Counted from the first letter of the stretch, positions 8,184 through 17,267 are shown. The stretch is DNA of 30,242 bases from Actinomycetes bacterium (GCA_023418375.1 JAEZZV010000352.1:1-30242), one strand, 5' to 3'. Notes: a model not told the origin generated them from the sequence alone. Numbers and translations: made by a program.

Positions 8184-10190
8184 TCAGCGCTCCCTCTCCC
8201 CGGCACCGCCGGCGTGCTCGGTGGCGGCGTCGCCTCGTCGGTAGCCGCGGTACCGCAGCGCGTCCAGGATGACGCTCAGGACGACCAGGTCGTATGCGAC
8301 CCACGCGACGTTGATCCCCGTACCCACCCACGGTGCCAGCCCGAGCCCCGCACGCACCAGCCCGACCGCGGCGGCGACCACGAGCGCCACCATCGCCGTC
8401 AGCTGTGGCCACACCAGGCGCCACTGCCGACGCGCCTCCTGGCGGACCTTCGACGTGACCGCGAACCGCAGCGGCCGGCCGAACCAGACGTTCGCGGCGG
8501 CCGTCACGGCCGCGCGGATCCAGACCGGGAACAGCGCGAGCGAGTACTGCTGGCCGCGCCACGTCCGCAACCCGCGGGCGGCGACGACGAACAGCAGCTG
8601 CGAGGCGATCTGGAAGGGCACGAACCGCGCGAAGAAGTCCGCCGACCACGCGGTGATCGGCAGCACCCCGAAGCACAGGAAGATGATCGGCGCCGCGAGG
8701 TACACCACGGCGGCGAAGCCCGACAGGTACGACCACATGGTCGCCAGGTACATGAGCCGCTGACCGAGCTGTAGGCCCCGCAGCCGCAGCGGGCTCTCCC
8801 GGAGCATCACCTGCAGCGTTCCCTGCGCCCAGCGCAGCCGCTGGCCGATCATCGTGCCCAGGTCGTCGGGCGCGAGGCCGTTCGCGAGACGCTCGTGGTG
8901 GTAGACGGTGCGCCAGCCCAGGGCGTGCAGGTGCATGGCCGTCGCCATGTCCTCGGTGACCGACATCGTCGCCACCGGCATGACCGCCTGCGCCTCGTGC
9001 GCGCGCCCCACGTCGACGGCACGGAGCAGCGCCTGCACGCTCTCCACGGCCCCCAGGGGCGACCACTCGCGGTCGCCGAGCCGCGCCAGGGCCGTCTCGT
9101 CGACCACGACGGCGTCGAGCTGGTCGTCGCGTGCGATCGGGAGGGCCGCGATCGCGCGGAGGTCGGCCTGCATCGCGGCGACGTCGTCGGCCACGAGCGC
9201 GGAGGAGACGGCGTCCACCTCGCGCTGGAACGCGTACGTGACCTCGCTGATCGGCTCGCCCGCGTCGAGCCGGGCCAGGGCAGCGGTCGCTGCGCCCTCG
9301 ACCCGGGCCAGCGCCTCGGCCTCCGCGGGGCCCGACGCGCGGCGCCGCGCCCGCGCGACCATCCGGCGCCCCGTCCCCAGTGCCTCACGCACCGACCGCT
9401 CGGTCTCGCGCACGTAGCCGACGACGCCGAGCTGCATCAGCGCCTCGCGCCGCAGGATGGCGTTCGACCCGCAGAAGAAGGCGGCGTTCCAGCCGTCCTT
9501 GCCCTGCTGGATCGGGCCGTAGAACAGCGGTGCCTGGCTGCCGAGCGGGTCCGCCGCCGTGACGTTGGTGAAGTGCTGCGGCGTCTGCACGAGGGCGACC
9601 GTCGGGTCGGCGAAGTGCCCCAGGGTGCGTTCGAGGAAGTACGGCTGGGGCACCTGGTCGGCGTCGAGCACGACGATGAGCTCGCCGTCGGTCCGGAAGA
9701 GCGCGTTGTTGAGGTTGCCCGCCTTGGCATGGCGCGGCCGGTCCACCCAGTCCTCGCCGCGGACGACGTAGCCCACGCCGGCGCCCTCCGCGGCCGCACG
9801 CAGCGCGGGACGGGCGCCGTCGTCGAGCACCCAGGTGCGGTGCGGGTAGCCCATGTCGCGCGCCGCCAGGACGGTAGCCATCACGAGGTCGACGGGCTCG
9901 TCGACGGTGGTCACGAAGACGTCCACCGTCACGCCCTCGGGCGGCGGCGGTGGCGCGGGCCTGGTGCGTGCGCGCCACATCGTCAGGGCGAAGAGGCCGA
10001 CGTCGACGAAGCTGTACGTCTCGGCGAGGACCAGGGGCACCGCGATCCACCAGGCGTCCCAGCTCACCGACTCGAGCCAGCGCCACACGACGTAGTTCAG
10101 GCCGAGCACGACGGTGAGGAGCACCATCACCCGCAGCGCGAGGAGTCTGCGTGCCGCCGCCCGGGCGGACGTGGCGGTGCGGCGCCCCAT
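8184..10190 (-). CDS. Cellulose-synthase-like membrane glycosyltransferase (GT2) with internal insertion
   Basis: A 668-residue processive family 2 glycosyltransferase. Two N-terminal membrane helices (about 19-36 and 46-68) precede the catalytic domain, which has VLDDG, the metal-binding DAD (176-178), QTPQHF, FFCGSNAILRREAL, TED (412-414, TED being the catalytic-base motif) and QRLRW (450-454). Several C-terminal membrane helices follow. No PilZ domain is visible. Compared with BcsA, about 145 extra residues (about 260-405), Ala/Arg/Asp-rich and probably helical, separate the substrate-binding region from TED. There is no obvious ribosome binding site; TAGCGT six bases upstream of the ATG suggests a leaderless start. 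It would make and export a beta-linked polysaccharide such as a glucan, but the sugar cannot be read from the sequence. Coupled STAS and RsbW-like genes follow directly. Confidence 0.88.
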   Translation of the reverse strand: MGRRTATSARAAARRLLALRVMVLLTVVLGLNYVVWRWLESVSWDAWWIAVPLVLAETYSFVDVGLFALTMWRARTRPAPPPPPEGVTVDVFVTTVDEPVDLVMATVLAARDMGYPHRTWVLDDGARPALRAAAEGAGVGYVVRGEDWVDRPRHAKAGNLNNALFRTDGELIVVLDADQVPQPYFLERTLGHFADPTVALVQTPQHFTNVTAADPLGSQAPLFYGPIQQGKDGWNAAFFCGSNAILRREALMQLGVVGYVRETERSVREALGTGRRMVARARRRASGPAEAEALARVEGAATAALARLDAGEPISEVTYAFQREVDAVSSALVADDVAAMQADLRAIAALPIARDDQLDAVVVDETALARLGDREWSPLGAVESVQALLRAVDVGRAHEAQAVMPVATMSVTEDMATAMHLHALGWRTVYHHERLANGLAPDDLGTMIGQRLRWAQGTLQVMLRESPLRLRGLQLGQRLMYLATMWSYLSGFAAVVYLAAPIIFLCFGVLPITAWSADFFARFVPFQIASQLLFVVAARGLRTWRGQQYSLALFPVWIRAAVTAAANVWFGRPLRFAVTSKVRQEARRQWRLVWPQLTAMVALVVAAAVGLVRAGLGLAPWVGTGINVAWVAYDLVVLSVILDALRYRGYRRGDAATEHAGGAGERER

Positions 10191-10196
10191 GCGTCG

Positions 10197-10250
10197 ACGC
10201 TAGCGCAGGGCCTGCAACGTCACGACGGCAGCGGCCCGTCCTCCTAGGCT
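10197..10250. promoter_or_regulatory. Divergent promoter region between glycosyltransferase and PP2C genes
   Basis: In the 91-base divergent gap, the minus strand carries TAGCGT (10202-10197), ending six bases before the glycosyltransferase ATG. The plus strand carries TAGGCT (10245-10250), about 31 bases before the PP2C GTG. No clear -35 hexamers were seen for either, so these are provisional -10 elements only. Confidence 0.4.
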
Positions 10251-10281
10251 GGGTGCAGGGACGAGACGGGCCGGGGGTGCC

Positions 10282-12405
10282 GTGGACCGCGTACGACGGT
10301 GGGACGTGCCGGCTCCGGACGCGGGGGCACGGCCCGACGCGCGGGACGTCCGGCTCATCCTCGCGTTCGTCGCCGTGTACGCGTTCGCGGCCTTCCTGGC
10401 GCGGCAGACCATGCTGCCGACCGGTGGGGTCAGTCTGGTCTGGCCGGCGGCGGGCGTGTCGGTCGTCTGGCTCGTCGCACGCGCGGGCCGGGCGTGGCGC
10501 TGGCTGGACGCGATCGCCATCGCGCTCACCACGTACGGCGTCGTCACGGTCACGGGCAGCGGACCGGTCACGGGGCTCGCCGGCGCCGCCGCCGCCACGC
10601 TCCAGGCGGTCGTGTGCGCGTGGGTCGTTTCGCGGACGTGCCCGGGCGTCTGGGCGGGTCGCTCCTTCCGGCCGGTCGGTGCGGGAGAGCTGTGGTGGTT
10701 CGTGACCGGCGCGGTCGTCGGCGCCATCGTGGCCGCCCCGCTGGCCGCACTGGCCGTGACGCTCACGTCGGGCACGTGGTCGTGGGACGTCGTGCTGCTC
10801 TGGACCGCGCGGAACGTCGTCGCCATCGTGACGGTGGGGACCCTGTGGTTCGTCGTCGCCGCCTGGCTGGCCTCGCGCCGGACGCCCGCATCGGCGCCGA
10901 GTGTCTCGCCCGCGCGGCAGGCACCGCTGCGCGTCGCGGCGCTGCTCCTTGCACCGGCGGTCTACGTGGCGTGGTTCCTCGCGCTCGACGACCTCGCTCT
11001 GGTGTTCCCGCTCATCGCGATCACCGTCTGGGTGGGTTCGCAGGCGTCGTCGGCGCTCGTGGTGGTGCACAACACCGTCGTCGCCGGGACGGCCATCACC
11101 CTCACCGTGGCCGGGACGGGGCCGTTCCTCCAGTTCTCCGACCCGACGACCCAGGTCGCCGTCGCGCAGCTGTTCGTCGGCCTGACGACGGTGATCGGCC
11201 TCTCGCTCGCCCTGGCAAGGGAGGAGCGCGTGCGGCTGCTGCACGAGGTCGCCGTCGCCCGCGACCGGGCGGAGTCCCAGGCGGCCCTGCTCACGACGAT
11301 CGTGGACACCATGGCCGAGGGCGTGCGCGTCGTCGACCCGACGGGCCGCGTGATCGTCCGCAACCCGGCGGCGACGCGGCTGCTCACGGGCCTGCCACAC
11401 CTGCCGCTCGACGACGACGCGGTCGACCTGGTGGGCATCACGCGCCTGGACGGCTCTCCGCTCACGGAGTCCGAGCTGCCCTTCCGGCGGGCGCTCAACG
11501 GGCAGACGGTGCGTGACCTGGAGCTCCTGGTCCAGACGCCTGGCGCGCCGGGGCCGCGCGTCGTCGCCTTCAGCAGCGAGCGGCTCCCGGAGGAGTCCGG
11601 CGGCGGCGCGGTGACCGTCCTGCGGGACGTCACGGCCGAGCGGGACCAGCTCCGGCGCGCCGCGCGGGTCCAGGCCGGGCTGCTCCCGGCGCACGTGCCC
11701 GAGCTGGAGGGCTGGGAGGTGGCGGCCCGGTTCATCCCCGCCGGGTCGGTCGGTGGCGACTTCTACGACTGGGACGTGACCGACGACGGCCTGGTGGTGA
11801 CCGTCGCCGACGTCATGGGCAAGGGGCCCGCCGCGGCGATCCTCGCCGCCACGACGCGCTCGGTGCTCCAGGCTCAGGGCCCCGGCGCGGACGTGGCCGG
11901 CGCTCTGGACGCCGCCGAGCGCGCGATGACCGGCGACCTGACGAAGGTCGCCACGTTCGTCACCGTCTTCCGCGGGCACGTCGACCTGGCGACGGGAGCC
12001 CTGACCTACGCCGACGCGGGCCACGGGCTCACGCTGCTCATCGGCGCCGACGGCCGTGCGCGCCGCCTGCCCGCGAACGGCCTGCCGCTCGGCGTCGGGC
12101 TGGAGGACCGGCGAACGGCGTCGACCGAGCACCTGGAGCCCGGCGACCTCCTGCTCGTCCTCAGCGACGGGGTGCTCGACGCGGCGGGCGGCTCGCTCCA
12201 GGACCTCGCCCGGCTGGAACGGGCCGCCGGTACGGGCCGGCGCGCGGCCGACGCCGTCGGCGCCGTGCTCGCGCTGACCGGGACGGCCGCGCAGGAGGAC
12301 GACCTGACGGTCGTGGCGGTCCGGCGCACGACCGGCGCCGGTGGGCCGACCGTCGGAGAGTTCGTCACGCAGAGCGATGCGAACTCTCCGGATGTCGACG
12401 CATAA
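10282..12405 (+). CDS. MASE1-PAS-PP2C (SpoIIE/RsbU-like) membrane serine phosphatase
   Basis: A 707-residue sensor phosphatase. An N-terminal MASE1-like membrane domain (about residues 25-310, many helices, motif LPTGGVSLVWPAAGVSVVWL) is followed by a short coiled linker and a PAS domain (about 330-455, LLTTIVDTMAEGVRVVDPTGRVI). A C-terminal SpoIIE-type PP2C domain (about 460-690) comes last. Metal-binding acidic motifs are intact: GGDFYDW (from 491), DVMGKGPAA (from 510), SDGVLDA (about 629) and EDDLTVVAV (about 673). GTG 10282 has a GGGGG tract just upstream. Proteins of this type dephosphorylate STAS antagonists, so the divergent STAS/RsbW pair is the likely partner. The signal sensed is unknown. 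Confidence 0.9.
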   Translation: MDRVRRWDVPAPDAGARPDARDVRLILAFVAVYAFAAFLARQTMLPTGGVSLVWPAAGVSVVWLVARAGRAWRWLDAIAIALTTYGVVTVTGSGPVTGLAGAAAATLQAVVCAWVVSRTCPGVWAGRSFRPVGAGELWWFVTGAVVGAIVAAPLAALAVTLTSGTWSWDVVLLWTARNVVAIVTVGTLWFVVAAWLASRRTPASAPSVSPARQAPLRVAALLLAPAVYVAWFLALDDLALVFPLIAITVWVGSQASSALVVVHNTVVAGTAITLTVAGTGPFLQFSDPTTQVAVAQLFVGLTTVIGLSLALAREERVRLLHEVAVARDRAESQAALLTTIVDTMAEGVRVVDPTGRVIVRNPAATRLLTGLPHLPLDDDAVDLVGITRLDGSPLTESELPFRRALNGQTVRDLELLVQTPGAPGPRVVAFSSERLPEESGGGAVTVLRDVTAERDQLRRAARVQAGLLPAHVPELEGWEVAARFIPAGSVGGDFYDWDVTDDGLVVTVADVMGKGPAAAILAATTRSVLQAQGPGADVAGALDAAERAMTGDLTKVATFVTVFRGHVDLATGALTYADAGHGLTLLIGADGRARRLPANGLPLGVGLEDRRTASTEHLEPGDLLLVLSDGVLDAAGGSLQDLARLERAAGTGRRAADAVGAVLALTGTAAQEDDLTVVAVRRTTGAGGPTVGEFVTQSDANSPDVDA

Positions 12406-12409
12406 GCCC

Positions 12410-12438
12410 GTGACCTGCTGTGGCGGCGCGCTTAGCCT
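12410..12438 (+). promoter_or_regulatory. Leaderless promoter of methyltransferase gene
   Basis: GTGACC (12410-12415), a 17-base spacer and TAGCCT (12433-12438) end six bases before ATG 12445. No Shine-Dalgarno sequence lies between. Transcription would therefore begin at or next to the A of the start codon. Confidence 0.55.
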
Positions 12439-12444
12439 GCCGAG

Positions 12445-13266
12445 ATGACGGACCTGCGCGACCAGATCGCCCACCACTACGAGGCGGACATCGACGAGGA
12501 CGCGCGGCTGCGCTCCGGCCTCGGGCGGCTGGAGCTCGAGCGGGTGCGCGAGATCGTGCGGCGGTCGCTGCCGCCGGCGCCCGCGCGGGTGCTCGACGTC
12601 GGCGGCGCCACGGGCGTGCACGCCGAGTGGCTGCTCGCCGACGGGCACGAGGTGCACCTGGTGGACCTCCTGGACTCGCACGTCGCGCGGGCCCGCGAGC
12701 GGTTGGGCGGGGCCGCGGGCTTCTCCGCGGAGGTTGCCGACGCGCGGGCGCTGCCGGTTGCGGACGGCGCGTACGACGTCGCGCTCCTGCTCGGGCCGCT
12801 GTACCACCTGCAGGACGCGTCGGACCGGCTGGCGGCCTGGCGCGAGGCGGCGCGCGCGGTGCGACCCGGCGGGGCGGTGATCGGGATGGCGATCTCGCGG
12901 TTCGCGTCGGTGTTCGACGGGCTCGCGTGGGGCTCGCTGTTCGACGCGCGCTTCCGCGAGGTGGTGGAGGCGGACCTCGCCACGGGCCGGCACGAGAACC
13001 CGGACCGCAACCCGCACTGGTTCACGACGGCGTACTTCCAGCGCCCGGACGAACTCGCGGCGGAGGCCGGGGCGGCCGGGCTGGAGGGCGTCGAGGTGCT
13101 CGGTGTGGAGGGCATCGCCGGCTGGATGCGGGACCTCGGACCGCGGATGGACGACGACGCCGGACGGGAGACGCTGCTGTGGTCCGCGCGCGCGGTGGAG
13201 AGCGAGCCGAGCGTGGCGGGACTGAGCCCGCACCTGCTGGCGGTCGGACGGCGGCCGGCCGACTGA
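12445..13266 (+). CDS. Class I SAM-dependent methyltransferase
   Basis: A 273-residue Rossmann-type methyltransferase. The SAM-binding motif I is RVLDVGGATGVHAEWL (about 51-66), the acidic residue after strand 2 is in VHLVDLLD, and the later motifs are VADARALPVADGAYDVALLLGPLYHL and RAVRPGGAVI. The C-terminal half contains a cap-like region and ends with LSPHLLAVGRRP. This resembles the broad UbiE/COQ5-like group of small-molecule methyltransferases. The substrate is unknown. The gene stands alone with its own probable leaderless promoter and is followed by a repeat pair. Confidence 0.9.
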   Translation: MTDLRDQIAHHYEADIDEDARLRSGLGRLELERVREIVRRSLPPAPARVLDVGGATGVHAEWLLADGHEVHLVDLLDSHVARARERLGGAAGFSAEVADARALPVADGAYDVALLLGPLYHLQDASDRLAAWREAARAVRPGGAVIGMAISRFASVFDGLAWGSLFDARFREVVEADLATGRHENPDRNPHWFTTAYFQRPDELAAEAGAAGLEGVEVLGVEGIAGWMRDLGPRMDDDAGRETLLWSARAVESEPSVAGLSPHLLAVGRRPAD

Positions 13267-13283
13267 CCGCTCGATCGACGGGC

Positions 13284-13331
13284 ATGTCGCCGAACGACGA
13301 CACGCAGTGGAATGTCGCCGAACGACGACAC
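13284..13331. repeat. Two 20-bp direct repeats with internal dyad
   Basis: ATGTCGCCGAACGACGACAC occurs at 13284-13303 and again, identically, at 13312-13331, a 28-base period. Each copy holds the dyad TGTCG-N8-CGACA. The repeats directly precede a truncated gene. They may be a remnant of a mobile-element end or a paired operator; neither can be decided here. Confidence 0.8.
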
Positions 13332-13738
13332 TCCCTGGAGGTGACCGTGCCCGCCATGCGCACCCGCGGACGACGGTCCGCGAGGAGGCCGAACGGCTGG
13401 CCGACGAGCGGGACCTCCCGCGGGACTGGCTGAACGACTCGTTCGCGGGCTTCGTACCCGGCGGCGACCTAGGTACCGTCCCGCTCGAGATCGAGGGCAT
13501 CACGGTGACGACGGCGTCGCCCGAGCACCTGCTCGCGATGAAGATGGCGGCGTTCCGGCCCGGCAAGGACCAGACCGACCTCGAGCTGCTCTTCCGGCTG
13601 CTCGACGTCACCGAACCGGAGCGGGCCGCGGACATCGCGCTGGCCGTCTACGGGGAGTACAGCGTGGTGCTGCCCGGACGGGACGAGCTCCTGCTCTCCG
13701 CGCGGGCGATCCTCGATCGGCGGCGACGGCGCCGCTGA
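13307..13738 (+). pseudogene. N-terminally truncated nucleotidyltransferase/AbiEii-type toxin-like protein
   Basis: The recognisable part begins near 13361 with RTTVREEAERLADERDLPRDWLNDSFAGF. It continues through GITVTTASPEHLLAMKMAAFRPGKDQTDLELLFRLL to an Arg-rich end. This resembles the C-terminal half of actinobacterial nucleotidyltransferase-like proteins of the DUF6036/AbiEii toxin type. In these, an N-terminal half with the GG-type nucleotidyltransferase motif and Asp residues should precede it; here it is missing and replaced by the repeat pair. The only in-frame upstream start is a poor GTG at 13307, inside the repeat region. A better-placed GTG (13341, after CTGGAGG) is in another frame. 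It is most likely a decayed remnant, although a short expressed protein is not excluded. Confidence 0.6.
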
Positions 13739-13747
13739 TCGGTGCGC

Positions 13748-14584
13748 TCAAAGCTGCGGGACGGCCTCGTCCTCCGTCGGCGGGGCCTTCGGGGCCGGGG
13801 ATCGGCGAGTGAGGACGGTCGCCAGGAGCGCGACCCCCCACACGATGGCGAGCCAGCCGCCCGTCGTGCCGAGGCTGCCGTCGTGGTCGGGGAACGCGAT
13901 GGACGTCCCCCCGAACCAGGCCGCCGAGAGCGCCGCGGTCGACGCGGGGAGCCACGCGCCACCCCTCCGGAGCATGGCGAGAGCAGCGACCAGGAGCGTG
14001 GCCAGTGCGAACGCCGCGTGAGCGGGCCAGTGGTCGAGGTTCTGCGTGACGTCGGACGGGACTGTCGGGTCGCGGAAGGCGCTCGTGGCCTGGCTCGCGA
14101 CGGCTATCGCGGGCAGGAGCCCGGCGAGCACGACGACGGCGATCGGCACGTCCCGGGACGTCAGCCTCCGCTGCGGGCTGGGCGGGAGGGCGCGCGCGCC
14201 GTGGAGTGAGCGGACGCCGGCGACGAGCCCGACGGCGACGGCGGCGGGGACGAGGTGCCCGACCTCCGGCGCCGCAGCCGCACCGAGCGCGAGCGCCGCC
14301 GCTGCGGCGAGGATCTGCTGCGCGGCGGCGCCGTGCTGCGGGCGGAACGCGAGGACGGCCGTCGGAACGCCGAGCAGGACCGTGTAGAGAAGCCCCCAGC
14401 TCGTCTCGATGAGGTACGCGTCGTAGAAGTCCTCGAGCGGGACCAGGGGGACCGTGAGGTCGATGATCCCCATCAGGCCGATGAGCCAGATGAGGACACC
14501 AAGGGCCGCAAGGGCGGGCGCGGCGGCGCGGGTGTACGGGGAACGCGTGGTGGCGTCGGAGGCTGGCGTCACGGAGCCGATCAT
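13748..14584 (-). CDS. Polytopic membrane protein of unknown function
   Basis: A 278-residue protein with about eight predicted membrane helices, for example APALAALGVLIWLIGLMGII, LLYTVLLGVPTAVLAF, VPIAVVVLAGLLPAIAVA, AAFALATLLVAALAML and WLAIVWGVALLATVL. A conserved-looking loop, DLTVPLVPLEDFYDAYLIETSWG, sits near residue 45. The C-terminal tail is short and acidic. I recognise no family. It is convergent with the truncated toxin-like gene (gap of 9 bases) and lies 63 bases downstream of the polymerase-like gene on the same strand. Confidence 0.75.
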   Translation of the reverse strand: MIGSVTPASDATTRSPYTRAAAPALAALGVLIWLIGLMGIIDLTVPLVPLEDFYDAYLIETSWGLLYTVLLGVPTAVLAFRPQHGAAAQQILAAAAALALGAAAAPEVGHLVPAAVAVGLVAGVRSLHGARALPPSPQRRLTSRDVPIAVVVLAGLLPAIAVASQATSAFRDPTVPSDVTQNLDHWPAHAAFALATLLVAALAMLRRGGAWLPASTAALSAAWFGGTSIAFPDHDGSLGTTGGWLAIVWGVALLATVLTRRSPAPKAPPTEDEAVPQL

Positions 14585-14647
14585 GCCAGCCGGGCCCGAA
14601 GACTCCCCGTCAGCGGTGGGACACAGGTCGGCAACCCGCCGTCGCTC

Positions 14648-16327
14648 CTACGCCTTGGCCTGGGCGTAGGTGTCGACCATCGACACCGTGAGGGCGAAGT
14701 CGTCGGGCATGTCGCCGAAGAGCAGGCGGCCGGCTTCCACTCCCGACTCGCGGACCGCTTCCGCCACTTGATCCGCCACGGCCTCCGGCGTGTGGACGAG
14801 CACCTCGTCGTGGAGGAAGAAGACCAGGTGCGGGCGGCCCGGGATCGTCAGGAGCCGACGTCGTAGCGCGGCCATCCAGCACAGGGCCCACTCCGCGGCC
14901 GTGCCCTGGACGATGAAGTTCCTGGTGAACCGCCCCCAGTCGCGCCTCGCTGAGCGGGCCGCGCGCGCCTCCTCGGGGCCGGCGCCCTCGACGCTCGCCG
15001 CCGCGACCGCCTCCCGCCACCACTCCGACGGCGGCGGGGAGGACCGGCCCAGCCACGTCGTCACCACCTCGCCCCGCTCCCCCGCCCGCGCCGCGGCCTC
15101 CACCATCGCGATGGCCTGCGGGAACGCCCGCTCCAGCCTCGGCATCAGCGCCGCGGAGTCGCCCGTCGTCGCGCCGTACATCGCACCCAGCATCGCCACC
15201 TTGGCCTGCTTGCGGTCCGCGACCACGCCCGCGTCGACGAAGCCCTGGTAGAGGTCCGCGTGGCGGCCGGCGCGTGCCATGGCTTGGTCGCCCGACATCG
15301 CTGCCAGGACGCGCGGTTCCAGCTGGGCCGCGTCCGCCACCACGAGCTTCCAGCCCGGGTCCGCGACCGCCGCACCGCGCACCGCCGCGGGGATCTGCAA
15401 CGCGCCGCCGCCACTCGTGGCCCACCTCCCAGAAACCACGCCACCTGGGACGTAATCTGGGCGAAAGCGACCACCCGAGACCCACGTCTCGAGCCAGGTC
15501 CAGCCGTTGGCGGTGTACAGGCGCGAGAGGCGCTTGTATTCGAGTAATTGCTCGACTATCGGGCCGCCGTGGTCGCGCAACTCCCAAGAACGGGTGCTCG
15601 AGACCTCTATCCCTGCACGTCGGAGGCCATTCAGCAGCTCGGCGCTACTGTCGAGATTCAGAGTCGGTTGGCCGAGGGCCTCGCGCAATTCTCGAGACAA
15701 CCTCTCCAGACGCTCCGGACGGCCGCCTCCGGCGGGCCGTGCGCCGAGGATCTCCGTGAGGATGCGGTCGTGCGCCTCGGCGCTCCAGGGAAGCCCGTCG
15801 TGGGTCATCTCGGCGGCGATCAGGGCGCCCGTCGACTCGGCCGCAAGCAGCAGCCGGAGCCGCCCCGGAGCCGTCGACCCGGCCACCGCGTCGAGCTGCA
15901 ACCGCAGCTCCCGAGCGACGTCCAGCGGCTCCTCGACACGCGCCCCGGCGTCCTCGTCGTCGAACAGCGTCGCCGCCCGGCCCGCAGAAGCCGCCTCCAC
16001 CACCCTCGGCGCGTCCCACGGCCCACGCTCCGCCGCGGCCAGCGCAGATCCGGCGCAGTACGCACTCCCCCGCAGGATCGCGTGACAAAGCCGCAGGTCA
16101 TGGGCCCTCTCCACCCGCACACCTGCCGCCAGCAGCTCCGGGTACCGGCGCGCGGTGTCGTCCCACACCCAGCGCGGCTTCAGCGCCCGTTCCTTCGCCA
16201 GGACGGCCTCAGCCGCACGATCGGCCGGGACGGACTCGCGCGCGAGGGGCGCGCCGTCGTCCGTGGCGTCCTGGAGGACGAGCCAGCCGGGGCGATCGGC
16301 GTCGTCGTACAGCAGGGCCAGGGGCAC
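14648..16327 (-). CDS. Divergent family A DNA polymerase-like protein (annotated in actinobacteria as 3'-5' exonuclease/DNA polymerase)
   Basis: A 559-residue protein with the PolA polymerase fold in its C-terminal half. Motif A is VVADAAQLEPRVLA (D332), motif B is RKQAKVAMLGAMYG (R372, K376, Y384) and motif C is FFLHDEVLVH (H506-D507-E508). The catalytic Asp pair is therefore present. At the O-helix position normally Phe or Tyr, motif B has Leu380. The N-terminal half lacks an obvious DxE exonuclease motif, and there is no 5' nuclease domain. GTG 16327 is chosen because GAGGA lies six bases upstream on the minus strand. Bases 15421-15720 are about 63% G+C against about 80% on both sides. It could act in repair or lesion bypass; that role is inferred, not shown. 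Confidence 0.85.
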   Translation of the reverse strand: MPLALLYDDADRPGWLVLQDATDDGAPLARESVPADRAAEAVLAKERALKPRWVWDDTARRYPELLAAGVRVERAHDLRLCHAILRGSAYCAGSALAAAERGPWDAPRVVEAASAGRAATLFDDEDAGARVEEPLDVARELRLQLDAVAGSTAPGRLRLLLAAESTGALIAAEMTHDGLPWSAEAHDRILTEILGARPAGGGRPERLERLSRELREALGQPTLNLDSSAELLNGLRRAGIEVSSTRSWELRDHGGPIVEQLLEYKRLSRLYTANGWTWLETWVSGGRFRPDYVPGGVVSGRWATSGGGALQIPAAVRGAAVADPGWKLVVADAAQLEPRVLAAMSGDQAMARAGRHADLYQGFVDAGVVADRKQAKVAMLGAMYGATTGDSAALMPRLERAFPQAIAMVEAAARAGERGEVVTTWLGRSSPPPSEWWREAVAAASVEGAGPEEARAARSARRDWGRFTRNFIVQGTAAEWALCWMAALRRRLLTIPGRPHLVFFLHDEVLVHTPEAVADQVAEAVRESGVEAGRLLFGDMPDDFALTVSMVDTYAQAKA

Positions 16328-16400
16328 GGTCCATCCTCGCGCCCGCCCCCGACATCCGGACCCCGCGACACCGGCCGCGCAACCCGTTTCGCGGAACCGC

Positions 16401-16432
16401 TTGACCCTGACGCTGCGTCAGGCCCGCATGCT
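16401..16432 (+). promoter_or_regulatory. MerR-type promoter/operator of drug-exporter operon
   Basis: TTGACC (16401-16406) and CATGCT (16427-16432) are separated by 20 bases. The spacer region carries the perfect palindrome CCTGACGCTGCGTCAGG (16406-16422). A long spacer with a dyad between -35 and -10 is the hallmark of MerR-family promoters, and a MerR gene closes this operon. CATGCT ends seven bases before ATG 16440, so the transcript is probably leaderless. Confidence 0.75.
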
Positions 16433-16439
16433 CACCGAC

Positions 16440-17263
<824 letters not shown>

Positions 17264-17267
<4 letters not shown>

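Noticed and set aside
13284..13331. CRISPR array
   Set aside because: Only two repeat copies with an 8-base spacer are present, and there are no cas genes nearby. The spacing is far too short.
9385..13635. A very long open frame (about 1416 codons) on the minus strand
   Set aside because: It runs antisense or out of frame to well-supported genes (PP2C phosphatase, methyltransferase, glycosyltransferase). It has Arg/His/Asp-rich low-complexity translation, typical of spurious frames in GC-rich DNA.
16155..16439. N-terminal extension of the DrrA-like ATPase
   Set aside because: The extension overlaps the divergent polymerase-like gene and the promoter, and it lacks family similarity. The predicted transcription start is at 16440.
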